DNA of 64,000 bases from Roridomyces roridus (lineage: Eukaryota; Basidiomycota; Agaricomycetes; Agaricales; Mycenaceae), in NCBI GenBank assembly GCA_029378245.1, contig JARKIF010000167.1:1-64000 (forward strand), read 5' to 3'. The position numbers and the translations under genes were made by a program. The number at the start of each line of letters is the position of its first letter. The first letter of the stretch is position 1. Below the pieces are notes generated by a model, which was given only the letters and a program-made list of their open reading frames with translations, did no database searches and was not told the origin of the DNA. Shown one piece after another: positions 23,188 through 36,358 of the stretch.

Positions 23188-26100
23188 ATGAAGACTCTGG
23201 AACCTGGGGCAATCACGGGGGGACTGGGATACACTCTGAAGCTTACCGGTATGCGCCCGACGCGTTCTGACGCGCACTTGGTCTGACTGGATATCGAAAA
23301 GTTGTCAAAGCACGGCTGATCAAGAAACCGACTCTGGGAATCGGATCGCTACGAAGCTGTGCGTCTGTTTCTGTAGATGGGGAGCAGGTGGAGAGGACGA
23401 AGGTCGTCAAGGGTCAGCAAGCTCAGTGGGACGAAACCTTCACTCTGTCAGTTATTCTCATGTCCTTGGTTTCGTACTCATTTACTCGATTCAGCCATAT
23501 CCGAGCTTCCTCTACGGTCAAGATCGAAATATTGCGCCAAATTAAACTGCCCGTGTCTCATGATGAGTCGCTGGGTGAAGCAGTTCTGACCGGCTTCGAG
23601 GAGGGTGTCACCGGTAAGGCATTTCATCTGTGTAGATTACGGTCTGTGCTCAGGAGCCTTCAGAGAAATCATGCGACCTTTTCAAGGCTGGGCGGACTGA
23701 CAATAGTCAGGGAGCGCTCACGCTTCGCCTCTCAGTGGTCAAATCTGGAAGTTCAACGGCGGAGCCGACGGTGTCTCCTGCCCTCCAGCCCGCGTCTGCC
23801 GCCATGAGTGCGGCAGAAAGTGCGCTAAATACGGTCAAAAATGCTGAATCTAGCGAAGATATTTTCCCAGTCGTCCTCGAACGAGTACGCCAGATCATGG
23901 AAATCGGAGAGTCGGTGGCAGAGGTTCGTCGGAATCTCCTTTTTTACACTCGACTCAACGGACGGTCAGTTTTCTCCATATGCAAAGATTGCATGGAGCG
24001 TTTTGTCTTCGATTCCTCAGGTCAGTTCATATTTTCGTCAAGTAGTATTGCATTCGAGCTTTACAGGTGCTAATCGCACAACTCGATCGCGACGCCCAAA
24101 TTCGTACCCTTTGGTCGGCGGCAGCTGAGATGCTGGATTTTTTGAAAGACACAAACTCGGTTGTGGAGGATCAGATTGTCGCCACGGTGGTCAAGTCGAT
24201 GGTTCAGCAAATCTACGAATGCGCCTTGTTCGTACGAGAATATGGTGGGAAGGGGTACTTGGGTGAGTCCTTTTTTTAAAACAACTTTCAGGGGATTTAT
24301 TCTCCAGGGCGAACCCTCCGCGACACGTCCAGTTCGTCTTCGGATGAGAAGATCTCGGCTTTCACAGCATCCTTCCGTGAGCTTCGAGCGCAGTTTCAAT
24401 CCAGATCCATTGTTGGGACATGGAAATTGGTCCGAGAACTCCACGAGGGTGTTGGAAATGTCGTCGACACCATAAATTCCATTGGTGAGCCCATTCTGGT
24501 AACGAAGACTTGTGCTGATTCACATGTGAAGAAAATACGCGCCAGTTGGAAAATCTGCCGGGCGCGAAAATATCCGAAGTTCGTTACGACCAAGGAAATC
24601 GGTGCCTGCCGGATACCCGTCAAGAAGTTATTGACGAGATCGTCGATTGGGTCAACAAGCCGGAGAGCACTCCTTACTTTTGGCTCTACGGCGTCGCAGG
24701 CTCGGGCAAGTCCACCATCTCGAACACGATTGCGGAGATGTTCGACAAGTTGCATCGTCTCGGCGGAAGCTTCCGATTCAGTCGAGACATCGCGTCGCGC
24801 AACGAGCCCACATACATATTCGGCAACCTGGCGTTTCAACTCACCCAGCTCAGCCCGCAACTGAAGAGTTCCGTTCTGGACGCCATTCGCCAGAACGGGC
24901 CGATGGGCAGCTTTCCTCTCCGCAACCAGTTTGCCACCTACATTGTCGACGTCCTGAACAGCGTCGAACTCACTGGGCCCATCGTCTTCGTCGTTGATGC
25001 TCTGGACGAGAGTGGAACCGAGCAGGCTCGCTCCGTGCTTTTGGCTGCTCTCGCATCAGAGGTTGCGCGACTCCCCAAGTCTGTCCGCTTCCTCATAATC
25101 AGCCGCGACGAGGCGGACATCCGGGCCCAACTCAAGTATATTTCCACGTCCAAAGCCATGCACCAGCTAGAGGAGACGTCCCGGGATATATTAGTTTTCA
25201 TCAACAATAGGATGCCTGAAATTCGAGCGCGCTCGGAGCGATTGGCCAGTACAGACTGGCCGGACATGGCCGGACATGGCCGCCCGACAGAAACTGGTTG
25301 AAAAATCGCACAACCTCTTCATCTGGGCTGTCGTCGCGTGCCGGTACATCGAGAATCTAGACCCTGCAGCGCGCCTGAAAGCTGTGCTAGCCAGCAACCA
25401 GCGGGCGTTGGTTAGCGCCGAGTCTTACCTCGATCATCTGTATCTCCGCATTCTGCAAGACGTTTGCGCAGATCCCGATATACCTTTCCAAGACGTTGTT
25501 GGTTGCATTGTCGCTGCCATGACGCCGTTGACCGTCCAGGGACTCGACCATCTTCTCGCATACGGTCACCAGTCGGATGAGAGACTCGACCGAGATTTAT
25601 CTCAACTAGGGAGTGCGGAATCCGTCATTGGGCTTCTCGGTTCAATTTTGCAACGTGAAGTTGGAACGAAGGGTCCAGCCAGCGCTGTCGTCCGAGTGCT
25701 GCATCCCTCACTACTTGACTTCTTCACCAATCCGCAGCGTTGTACCGACACTCGCTTCTTCCTCCAACCGTCCACTCAACATCGTTCGATGTTCTTGCGC
25801 TGCGTCGCTGTCATGCAAAGCCTGTTGAAACGGGATATTTGCGAGATCAATGACCCGACGAAACTCAACTCGGAGGTTCCTAACCTCCAGCGGAGAATAG
25901 AAAAATGCCTCCCCGAGCATCTGCAGTACTCGTGCCGATTTTGGGCCAGCCATCTGGTTCAGGTAGATGATCTTGATGACCCGTTGGTGGATGTCCTGCG
26001 GGGATTCCTGTTCAGTCATCTGCTCCATTGGATCGAGGCCATGACCTTGATGAACGAATTTGATGCGGCTTTCATTGCTCTCGAGAAAGTTCATCGGCGA

Positions 26101-29100
26101 TTGGAGGTAAGCACAGTTTAATTCCCATTATTGTACGTCTCATTCACCACCTTTCAGGGAAAAGAAATCGTTTCCATCTGCGCTGACGCCTTGAGATTCA
26201 TGCAACAGTTTGAAACTCCGATTCGAGAGAGTGCAGCCCACATCTACGTCTCTGCTTTAACTTTCACGCCCACGGAAACCACCCTATCAAGGACCTTCTT
26301 GTCAACCCTCTCCCGACTACCCAGGGTGCGCACTGGCTTGACGCAGGAATGGTCGTCATGTCTCGCAATCTACCCCTCCTCCTCGACACAGCCAGATTCC
26401 TGGTCCATCGACGTGTCCAAGGATAAGCTTCGATTTGTCACGAGGTCCTCAGATACTTTCCACATCCGAAGCATGGCCACCGGGGCTATATTATCCAGCT
26501 TCACCATTGATAAGCCAGAGTCGGTCTATTCCTCCGGGGAACACTGGCAATTCTCCGCAGACGGGACATACCTTGTCATTTATACAAATTTTGCTGTCCA
26601 GCTTTGGGACACCTTCACTGGAACCAAATGGTTGGGTCCTATTCCTGCGGTGGTTCACGCAATTTCTCCGGATGGTGCTTATCTTGTCACTGCCCTTCAC
26701 ACACTGCTCGTCTGGGATGTTCACCAGCAATTGGTCATAGCAGAACCCGACCTGGGACCCTTTCCAGGCTTTCCTTCGTTCCAACAAGAGCCCATAGGTC
26801 TGCCGCCATTCATATTTTCTCCAGATGGCCAACAACTGCTTCGTTGGGTCTCGGATGCAAACAGTTCCACGCTCTCGATTGCCTGGTTCGAGATGCCAAC
26901 CGGAACGGTCACGTGGACAACTCGCCCAAATTCTCATCCGACTCCACTTTTTTGTTGGCTTGATAATCACACTGTGGTTATGAACGTTGGGTCCCACATG
27001 GAAATATTTGCTCCCGAGTCGGGAGAAACTCTTCACCAGTATGAACTTGCCTCCAATCCCACCCTCTACGGCCTCTCTTTGCTTTCGGGAGGGACCCTCT
27101 CGTTGTCGGCTAGTGGGATGACAAATACCATTAAAGTGTTGCAGCCCCACGACGGCACCGTAGTGGCCGGTCCCTATGCTCTTCCTTCATATGACTCTTA
27201 TCCAGCGTATGGAGTTGGTCACATTTGCCTTTGTACCCGTTCTGATTCTGGGGAAGCCATCGAGGTGCATCGTATCCGCCATGACGGGGAAAGCAAGAAG
27301 GTCTTGGTCATTCCTGATAGGACTTATGGCCCGGTTGCATGGGCTTTGTCTTCCGACGACGCCCGAATTTTCGTGCTATTCCGAGACAGCGATCTGCTGG
27401 TTTGGGACGTCGAAAAGGGAATTCATTCGATTTTGAAGTTACCAGTCCGTTCTCATCAGAAGTCGCACAATTTTGGATTGGCGACGAACTTCGGAATGGA
27501 TGTTTCTCCTGATCAAACTCGGCTCCTCATTTCGAGCTACCAGGACGTCCAGCTGTTTGACCTGGACATGCAATATCAAATGTCTCAAGACATGCATTCG
27601 GTTTCCGAGTCGACCCCTGATCGCCATGTTGTCCTTGTCACTGCGTCGGATAAAAGCACCAAGATCGCGGTTGCCTACAGTGATTTCTCGCTTGAACTCC
27701 AGAACACCACGAACCGACAAAGATTGTTGGGCCACACGGAGCAGATCAATTCGGTGGCCTTCAGTGTGGACGGAAGTCGGATCGTGTCGGCGTCGAACGA
27801 TTCGACGATATGTCTTTGGGACGTCGAAACAGCCAGCATCGAGGGCACCCCGGTTCGAGACCACTCGGGTCCAGTGATGGGAGCGGCGTTCTCCAATTGT
27901 GGCACCAAGGTGGCGTCCGTTTCTATCGACCGAACCGTGCGAATCTGGGATGCCGCGACCCGGCAGCCGCTGTGGATCTCGAAACAACTCATAGATGGTT
28001 TAACCGCTGTATCCTTCAGCCACCATGACACCAAACTCGTCTGCAACACAACCGTTTCCCAAATCGTATTGGATTTAGAGACCACACGAGGCCGGAGACT
28101 GCTTCCCATCAAGTGGATATCTCTCATCTCGGACAATGTCGTCGCATTCTCAGCAAACGGCGACTGGTGGTCCTGGGATACCTCCGGCTCTCCAACTGGG
28201 TATCACTTGAGCATACCCTCGAATTCATACTACTCTCTTCGACTGCGGGAGTTGAAATTCTTGCCGGACAAACTGCGTGTGATGGGCCTGTACGATGAGT
28301 TCTCTGTAAAGATCGCTGACATTCCAGGCGGCAGTTTTTCGTGCTTCCCGATCCCGGACAATACTGTCCGCTCCCTAAAGTGGCTTCCCGGCGGACGAAT
28401 TGTCGTGCATGGCGTCGACTATGTCTTTGTTTGGGACACTCTCTCAAGAGAGCTAGTCGTCGAGTGGTACCTTCCCCCCAACGACCACAACTACTTGTCT
28501 CCCGACGGGTCCAAGATGGCTTTTTGCCATTCGATGTCGAGCGGAATATCCGTTCAACTTGTTGATCTCCTGACTTCGCGCCTGATCTGGACCCACAACC
28601 CGGACTCGGATTTGGGCGCCGCAGTGGCTCACATCTCTTCCTGCATCTTCTCTTCCAACGGGGATGTCGAATTGTCCGTCGGATTTCAGGTCCTCACTCC
28701 AGCTCACCTGGCGCCGACCGCACCTCCACCACAATTATTCACTTTACATGCCGACACTGGGCATGTCGTTTCAAAATCTGCCGTTCAATTTGACGAGGAC
28801 GGATTCATCACCGGATGGAGACGCGAGGCTTATGCACCGCCGCATACTATCCGCGCCCACTCGACGGACTTGGACAAAACAGCTTCATTGATCACAACCC
28901 GGACCTTGGCACTTGTGAACGTGGCCACGGGAACCATAGATCGCACCTTGTTGACGACCGAAACAGAGGACCGCAGGTGGCCGATGACCTATTCGTCCGA
29001 TGGGATGCTGGTTGCCTGTGCCACGGGCGACACGGTCTCCGTTTGGGACTCTCAAACCGGAAACAGGACAAATTCTTGGCGTTATTCATCGGAGACGAAG

Positions 29101-30054
29101 ACGACGGACTATTTGGAGAATGATCCCTCTGGCCTAATCTTCTCACAAGATTCGACGCAGCTCATCTACTACAATTGGGATCAGGAACCCGGCCTTCACT
29201 TATGGGACATTCGTGACAATACGCTTACAGGTGTATTATCTGGCGACTACTCTGGACCTCCCAGGTTTTTCCCGGACGGAGGTGGGATTTCCCTCACGAG
29301 GCAATACCATGCCCACTCGAACCCGATACAACAATGGGCCATTTCTCGGGATCCTCCGTCTCGTGGGTTGACTGAGATAGATTTCAGCCTCCAAGTCAGC
29401 CTGCCGCTCGATCCATTCGGAGAGGCCTTTCATACTTCGCCCCCCGGATCGTTCATGGAACGGGCCAGAGCCTTTGTAGGGGCGGCATGGGTGAAGGACT
29501 CATTCTCCTCCGATTCCACCACCCTCGTGATTTTGAATACTAACAGCTCTTTGATCGAGATATACCAGCAACACTCCACTGCGACGAACTCGGTGTCGGA
29601 AGTGACTACAAGTTTCACTTGTCCGCACGATTTGTTCATCAACCCAAGCAGCATCATAGGCGCGTCGGGGTGGTTGTATGGCTACACTGGCCAACGATTG
29701 CTGTGGGTACCTCAGACGGAGCGAAAGATTTGGGCTTTGCTCAAAAGCGGACTGCTCGTGTTGGAGAACAACGCCAAGGAAATCGTCCTCGTTGATCTGA
29801 AGGACTACCTTGTTGATCCTGCACTCACGCGAGCGTGGGGTGATCGAAATTTCATCGCAGATCTATCCGGAAGAGCACAGCAGCAGGTGGTGGCGGTAAA
29901 TCGCGTCGATATTATGGAGGAGTTTGCGAGGTGTGTGTCGTTTGTTAAGATTTTGGTCAAATCACTCAGTCTACCGCCCAGAAAAAGAGACCAATCAAGA
30001 GATGTCGACGGAGACAACCGCCCGGCGCCGATTGTATGTCGTTGTAGTACATAG
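23188..30054 (+). pseudogene. NLR copy 1: C2-NACHT-propeller protein, frame broken in the NACHT domain
   Basis: It has the same layout as copies 2 and 3. An N-terminal C2-like domain comes first (ATG 23188; YTLKLT then RLIKKPTLGIG, VSVDGEQVERTKVVKG, QWDETFTL over small exons), then a helical linker and a NACHT domain with P-loop GVAGSGKST (about 24690) and Walker B FVVDALDE (about 24990). A long propeller region follows (26131-30054) with two canonical WD repeats near 27720-27960. The NACHT frame is destroyed at 25261-25280 by an exact 10-bp tandem duplication (CGGACATGGC twice) absent from copies 2 and 3; translation stops at 25301 and the rest is open from 25276. At the splice acceptor before 23640 the usual AG is also changed, though a nearby acceptor keeps frame. 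The C-terminus is longer than in copy 2. Confidence 0.8.
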
Positions 30055-30667
30055 TCTTCAATTGAAATTTGTATTCTGGATGTAGCAATGCCAAGGTGGT
30101 GATTATAAAGGAGGCTGGGTTCTCCGGAACGATGCTAACCATCCCAGATTTAGTGGACCCGGACACTGTAGCCAAACCGTAGCCGTATCGGTGCGACATG
30201 GCTCTTGCATGGCAGGACTGCGCTCTCAGAAATGTTGCTAATGAGGAGGATTGGATCCGGACCTGGAGAAGCTGTCGGAGCTGAATCCATCGGTGCTATA
30301 TGGGATGGAAGCAGTCTGCAGAGAGGCGCTATGTTGGCTGGGTGTACAAGTGTTGGAATATCGAGTCCGACGCTCACGGGCATGCGGCCCTGGTATCCAG
30401 GTACTTTCTACTTCTCCTAATAGTTCCCCTGCCCCTGCCCCTTCATCCTACTTATTCTAGACTTATTGCTTCCCGATTGTTTCCGAGCCCCCGTAGATAG
30501 CAGTTCATGTACAGTATTAATACTTGTAGACACGAATGAATCCCCTGCGCGTTTGCGAGGGTCTTCTGCCAATTCCCGAGTCAAGGACGTGGACACCTTG
30601 ATTCCAACAACAAGTTACTGGAGGCGTTGAAGCAAAGTGTGGTTAGGAGACCCAATTACGTCATCTT
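30055..30667. other. 3' flank of NLR copy 1 and intergenic region
   Basis: Sequence up to about 30220 still resembles the flank downstream of copy 2 (shared AGTCTTCAATTGAAAT at 30053 and CGTATCGGTG at about 30186). After that I see no gene before the Swc5-like start. Confidence 0.55.
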
Positions 30668-31474
30668 ATGTCCTCTGACTCTGAAAACGACCCCGACTTC
30701 GTGCCTGGCTTTGAAGCAGGTAACGCTGAATCCCGCCCTACCAGCTCGATTCTGAACCTTGCAGTATCTGACGCCTCGGATGAAGAGCCTCCGTTGAAGC
30801 GCGCGCGAACCAGTTCGCCAAAACCGACCGAGGAGGACGAGATCGCCAAGAAACAGTACGTGCCTATCGCTTACACCACAACTCACAACCAAACCGAGTC
30901 CGTAGGGCACGCCAACAACTATGGGCGAACTTCCAAGCCTCCGTCGACACACCACAGACGAAACCAGAGTCGGAGGAGCCCAAAAGGATGGTCAAGATTC
31001 AAAAGAAGTTCTTGTATGCTGGGGAGACCACTGTGTACGTCGTCCTCGCACTGCTGTATTTAATCTGCGCTCGTTCATCTTTGGGCTAGAGAAATCGTCG
31101 AGGTGCCTGAAGACTCGGCCGACGCGAAAAAGTGGCCACTGTGGCACTCCCCTTCGGAAGAACAAACGGCCTCGTCGTCTTCAGTGGTAGAATCCGTCCC
31201 TCCGCCTGCTCCATCCAAGAAGCCAGGCCCACGAAAACCCCGTACTTCGCTCGCTGCGATTCCGACTCAAAAAGCCCGCAAGCTGTCCACGCTCGACAAA
31301 TCCGCCATGGACTGGAAGGCACACGTTAGCTCGGAGCCTTCAGACATGAAAGATGAACTCGACGCGAACCGCCGGGGCGGTGGCTATCTCGAAAAGGTCG
31401 AGTTCCTCGGTCGGGTCGATGGTCGGAGGGAAGAGGCGCTCGAGGCGAGCAAAAGCACCAAGCGCCGCCGATGA
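30668..31474 (+). CDS. swc5: Swc5/CFDP1 (BCNT domain) subunit of the SWR1 chromatin remodeller
   Basis: Swc5 helps the SWR1 complex exchange H2A for H2A.Z. Three exons join in frame: an acidic N-terminus (MSSDSENDPDF), a middle exon beginning ARQQLWANFQ after the first intron (30859-30906) and reaching KRMVKIQKKFLYAGE, and a last exon after about 31091. The C-terminal BCNT signature is clear: KKPGPRKPRTSL, then KLSTLDKSAMDWKAHV, then a GYLEKVEFLGRVDGR block close to the C-terminus. Length (about 230-240 residues) is within the family range. An acidic N-terminus with a C-terminal BCNT domain is the Swc5 arrangement. This is a single-copy housekeeping-type gene lying between NLR copies. Confidence 0.9.
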
Positions 31475-31536
31475 TACCCCACTCGCTGTTATCTTGCTGT
31501 AATCTATATTGTCTAGTGTCTAACGAAGCTGTTCTA

Positions 31537-33630
31537 TCATCTATCCAACATCCAAATGAGCAACATGGCCACCGCCCACAATCCGCTCGGACTCGACACC
31601 CCTGTACTACCGGAATGTTTTGGAGGCAGGTCACCCAAGTTCTGGACGACGCGAGTGAAAAACTGCAACGCCGTGCTCGGAACAAACGCAGGAAGACTGT
31701 GCCCAGCCCCGAACACTCGAGCAAATGTAAATGAGTCGACGGTTTTGATCTGCGCGACGACCTGGCCGTCGATGGTCCAATTCGTGAGGGCCGTATTGTT
31801 GAGGGTGAGGTTTCCGTACCAGGGCATCGACACCATGGACTGGTGTACGCCTAGCCAGTTGGCCCTGTGAGAACTCAGTGGCAATTCACTGAATGCAGAG
31901 AAGGAGTTACTTGATGTCCGCGTCGCCTACCTGCGAAAGCTGTTAACAGCATCATTGTGAAGGAGGAGCAGACCGACCCAGATAAGAATAGGGAAATGAG
32001 CATTGGCCAACGCAGCCAAGGGCGCTAACGCAGATCTTCCAAACTGGTCGAGACTGTAAGAAACGGTGCAGTAGAGCGGGCAGGATGTACCTCGCCGGTG
32101 GATCCAAAATTCTTCTTGATATCCGCATTGCACGAATTAAACGTCGACGTCGCGCCGAGGGCCCCTGCAACGGACGGCGACGCCAGGAACTTTTCAAAGT
32201 ACGCAGGAGGGAACGGGTCGGGGGCATCCGAGTCCCATAACAGGTAGTCTGGGTCGTGGCCAATGACGGCGCGGTTGAAGATGTCTCCGGTCTGGACAAG
32301 ATCAAATAAACTGACTGGACATTTGAAATCGCAGACGAACGCAGACAAGGTCGGCGGTGGCACATTCTGCGTCGCTACCGCCGGCGTAACAAGTTTGCAG
32401 CTGGGCCTGGCAGCCATCGGGCTTGACAAACGACGCAGACATGGCGTCGACGATGGTGGTATTTTGGACGGGACCGTACCCTGGTGCATTCGCGACAAAG
32501 GGAATGTAGGACCCATATTGGATCAGGGGATCGTGTTTTCCGCTGTAGGTCGTATGAATAGACGGAAACGAGAAAGATTCTACGAACGCACTCGTTGATC
32601 AACAAGGACTTGAAAACGATTTTCTGGCCGGTTAGTTGGCCATTCCCGATTAGATCGTTCTGTGCGTTGAAGTATGTTATAAAAGTCGGCCCAAAGTGGG
32701 CACCGTAACTCTCTGTCCCAAATATCAAGCTGAAAAAGTAGTTAAGCAAACAGGGAGGTCCACGGGAAGAAACTCACTCTCGGTTCTGAAAGGATGAAAA
32801 CTCGGGGCTTTCAAACAAGATTTGGAACGCAGTCCATATCATCACCGCAGCATCGGCTGTGCTGTTCACAGTCCCGCTGCCAGTAGAAAACCCAGCACCG
32901 ATAGGCTGGTCGATGTATATCACTGTGAAGCGGATTTAGTGCGGCGAAAGGTGGAAGGAGAGCGGTTTACTGTTGCTGAGGTTATTCCAACTGTGGCAGA
33001 AACCGTGAAATTGTTCATGTGGACGAATGAGAAAGATACCTGAATGGATTCAATGTCGTTGTCCTGCCATCTGAACTGACGTTGCACGGCCCATTCTCTG
33101 TGGTATCTCAGGCGGTGTGTATTAAGTATGAGGGATTGGACTCGCCTTGGAAGATGCCGCTCATACTGGTACAGCCTGTAGCGAATTTAGCATGCAATCG
33201 GGGGGGGGGGACTCCTAATTCCGTACCAGGACCACCGTTCAGCCTGAGCGAGCTTAACAGCGAGCAAATTCACTGGAGAAACCATACCACAAAGTGAGAG
33301 GGGCTGTATTCGGAGAATTGCGTGCCTCGAAAAACCAAAACCACTGGAGCTCTGTCAGTCTGATCAAGCGAAAAGCGAGGTGCTGGGTACCATGGACGCA
33401 TTGCTCGCGATATTGATGTAACCAGAGATCTGTCCGACTCCCGGGGTCGTTTCACAGATACCCGAATTCTTCGTGTATGTGAGGCCAGAGTCTTGGACTG
33501 CTCGTGAAGCGAAGGTGTGCCGAGTACTAGCAGAGACGCATCCGAGCAGCCAAGCCAAGGATAGAGAAGGGACGAGCCAGCGGAAGAGCATAGAAGGAGA
33601 AGGAAAGAAGGCCGAGAAGATTGGATGCAT
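31537..33630 (-). CDS. Serine carboxypeptidase (peptidase family S10), secreted
   Basis: S10 enzymes remove C-terminal residues at acidic pH in the vacuole or outside the cell. The start is ATG 33630, or 33591 (MLFRWLVPSLSLAWLLGC), giving a signal peptide. After splicing the order is YTKNSGICETTPGVGQISGY, WFWFFEARN, LNGGPGCTSMSG (a poly-C tract lies in the intron that splits it), ENGPCNVS, NTIYIDQPIGAGFS, catalytic serine in GTESYGAHF, catalytic aspartate in VGDADIKANWLG formed across an intron near 31900, and catalytic histidine in FGAGHSLPAF. The C-terminus ends with a hydrophobic stretch (GLWAVAMLLIWML) that could be a GPI or membrane tail. Many introns; one, 33098-33145, is GC-AG. All catalytic residues are present. 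Confidence 0.85.
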
Positions 33631-34693
33631 GGCGCATTTGTAGCTAAATGCTCTGCACGTGGAAACGCTAGTAAGTACGTACCGTTGAGACGCGTCTATT
33701 AATAAGTAAGATGGGCATAAATATCGCACCACGACAGAGTGGCCTCAGCAGACGAAATGTATGGGCTCATACATGCCAGGAAACGGGCCCGGCGGGATGA
33801 GGTGAAGCATTTTGCTCAGCAGTAGTTGTAGACCCGAACCTGGTCTGTCTATGAATTGTCGAATGTCTATCGACATATCATAGACAGACTGGTTACGAGT
33901 CTACAGTAGTTGTTGCAAATTCGAGATGTCAGAGAACGTTGACCCGGAACAGGTCTGAGTCGTTTGTTCGTCTGGAAGTTGGCGTTAAAAGTCGGAGGGC
34001 CGAGAGAGCGATGGACAAGGAAAACTGAACGAGATGTCTGATGATTGTTGGAGACAACCGATTTGTTTGGCTGATGTGATCACGCATAAATTCAACCTCC
34101 TCATCTCCGCGACCACCATGCAACCGAACGCACGCCTCTTCCTGGGCTGTACCTGCCTTCCGCGGCCCTTGTTCATCCTGGGCGAGAACCACTTGGTGCG
34201 TTTACTTCAATCTGTCCAAGCACAAGCCTGGCCACCTCGGACTGTTCCCCATTGCCCATGGGCCTTGAAGCCCAGTGGTATTGTCCGCTCTCCCCGTCGT
34301 TCAAACCTACACCGTCTTTCGTACAGATGACTGAATGTTCTCTTCAAGCTCCGTGAAATCTCGCCCATATGGCATTCCACGTGTAAACCACACCCAGTGG
34401 TTCCCAGACTCATTTTCACATGAAGGCCCGTGTATCTCTGCATTAGCTCGCTCGGAATGAGGGTGGATTGCTCCAGGCCCGAGCTTATCTGATCGTTTTG
34501 AACAAGAATGGCCCATATACACGCCCACAATCTCCCGCGACCGTACATTGACTCTACAGCGCCTCATGTCTCAGGCTCGTTAGCCGAAGCAACCTTATAC
34601 TGGTGCCTATTCTTACTCGTCTCTTCGAGGGCAGACCCAGGGAACGTTCCTGATATAAAACCTTGTTTCTTCAGCGCGTTCCTGCAAGCCGAC
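33631..34693. other. Intergenic region between divergent carboxypeptidase and chitinase genes
   Basis: About 1.06 kb between two divergent starts, probably holding both promoters. A TATA-like GATATAAAAC sits near 34651, about 45 bp before the chitinase ATG. An inverted word around 33845-33905 (GTCTATGA...TCATAGAC) is present. No gene is visible. Confidence 0.5.
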
Positions 34694-36358
34694 ATGTTTT
34701 CACCCTTCCTCTTGTTATTTCCTTTCCTCAGCACTGTGTCTGCCGCCTCACAGGTTTGTGGCCTCAAGCCCCCCAGTGGAGCCTCTGCGTCTGCCTCTCT
34801 TGGAGGCACCGTGCATCAGAACACAGACCCGTCGGATGTCATCGCCTCCGCGTGGTACCCTGGATGGCTGGCCACGGACTTTCCGCCGTCTTCGATTCCT
34901 TGGTCAAAGTATAACGCTATGACGTTTTCTTTCGCGTGAGCTCCTCTATTGGACTTGACTACATCCCGTGTAATGTTCTTAGGACGACAACGCCGGACGT
35001 CTCGATGCTGGCATTGGATTCCGTGAGTGCGGCAGCCCTGCCGGAATTCGTGTCCGCCGCCAAGAGTAATGTACGTACTTTTGACCATTGTACACCCTGA
35101 TATTGAATTCTGTAGGGAGTCACTGCGCTGCTTTCAATCGGCGGGTGGACAGGGTCCATCTATTATTCCAACGCCATGGCCACAGCAGACAACCGAACCG
35201 CATTCGTGACCACCGTCTTGAATCTCGTTTCGCAATACAATTTGGACGGCATTGACTTTGAGTTGAGTTACTCTTGAGCACCGAAATCAACCTGACTTGC
35301 TTTGTGAAGCTGGGAATACCCCGGAAAGACCGGCCTTTCGTGCAACGTCGTGAATCCGGACGACTCGAACAACTTTTTATTGTTTTTGCAGGAACTTCGT
35401 GGGACGTCAGCAGGGAAGAATCTAGTTCTCACCGCCGCGGTAGGAATCACGCCGTTTGTTGGTTCAGACGGGCAGCCCATGGATGATGTTTCGGAGTTTG
35501 CCACGGTTTTGGATCGAGTTGGTGTGTGTTCATTCTCGAGTACTTGCAGCATTGGATTGATGAGCTGCCAGCCTTAATGGCGTACGATGTCTGGGGATCG
35601 TGGTCTCCAACCGTTGGGCCCAATGCGCCGCTGAATGACTCCTGCGCACCCGTCGCGGACGGTTCTGCGGTCTCAGCGGTCAACGCGTGGACCGCTGCCA
35701 AATTTCCCGCCAACCAGGTAAGACTCTTGATGCCTTCCCTTCTTTCAATTCATTTGGCTTAGATCACCCTCGGCCTCGCCTCCTACGGCCACAGTTTCCG
35801 TGTTTCCCCCAGCGCAGCGCTGACGAGTAACGGGTCGCTCGCCCTCTACCCGGACTATGACAATTCGCCGTCCGCGCAGCCGCTGGGAAGCTCGGACAGC
35901 CCGGGTGACGCTTCAGCGCTCGACCCATGTGGGGATCCTGAGGGCGTGAGCGGGATATTCACATTTGCGGGACTCATCCAGGACGGGTTCCTGACGGCCA
36001 ATGGCACGGCGGCTGCGGGTATCGAATATACGTTTGATGGGTGCAGTCAGACGGTGCGTGTACCTCTCTATTAATCTTCTTGTTGAGTAGACTCGATCGA
36101 AATGCCTGCAGCCTTTTGTATACAACCAAACTTCGAACGTGATGGTCTCGTACGACGATGCTACCTCGTTTTGTGGGTTCCAGACGTTGAATCTTGCATT
36201 TCTTTTGACTGATATCGCATTTAGCTGCCAAGGGGCGGTACATCAACGACCAAGGGCTTCTTGGGTTCGCTGTGTGGGATGTGACTGGGGATCAGAACGA
36301 TATTTTGCTTGATTCGCTGCATCAAGCTATGGGTATCGAGGCGGTGTGTTCGGGGTAG
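34694..36358 (+). CDS. Secreted GH18 chitinase
   Basis: The start is ATG 34694 (MFSPFLLLFPFLSTVSAAS), a good signal peptide with cleavage near ASQVC. GH18 hallmarks follow in order: the first strand SAWYPGWL, ALLSIGGWTGS (strand 3 motif SxGG), and the catalytic DGIDFDWEYPG, which is made only after removing an intron between 35264 and 35310 and so contains the full DxxDxDxE with its proton-donor glutamate. Then come LTAAVG, MAYDVWGSW, LGLASYGHSF, and a terminal GLLGFAVWDVTGD with the strand-8 tryptophan. Several 45-60 nt introns. N-linked sites (NRT, NQT, NGT) fit a secreted protein. There is no visible carbohydrate-binding module. The role is chitin degradation, during wall remodelling or nutrient acquisition. 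Confidence 0.9.

Noticed and set aside
23590..23660. Lost splice acceptor in NLR copy 1 (CAGGAG instead of CAAGAG)
   Set aside because: A second AG nine bases further on (CTTCAG) keeps the frame, so this change alone need not inactivate the gene.
23930..23990. Apparent +1 frameshift in NLR copies 1 and 2 at the VRRN region
   Set aside because: All three copies have a GTTCGT...GGTCAG intron of 45-46 nt here, and removing it restores a common frame (VAEFSPYAKIAWS), so it is not damage.
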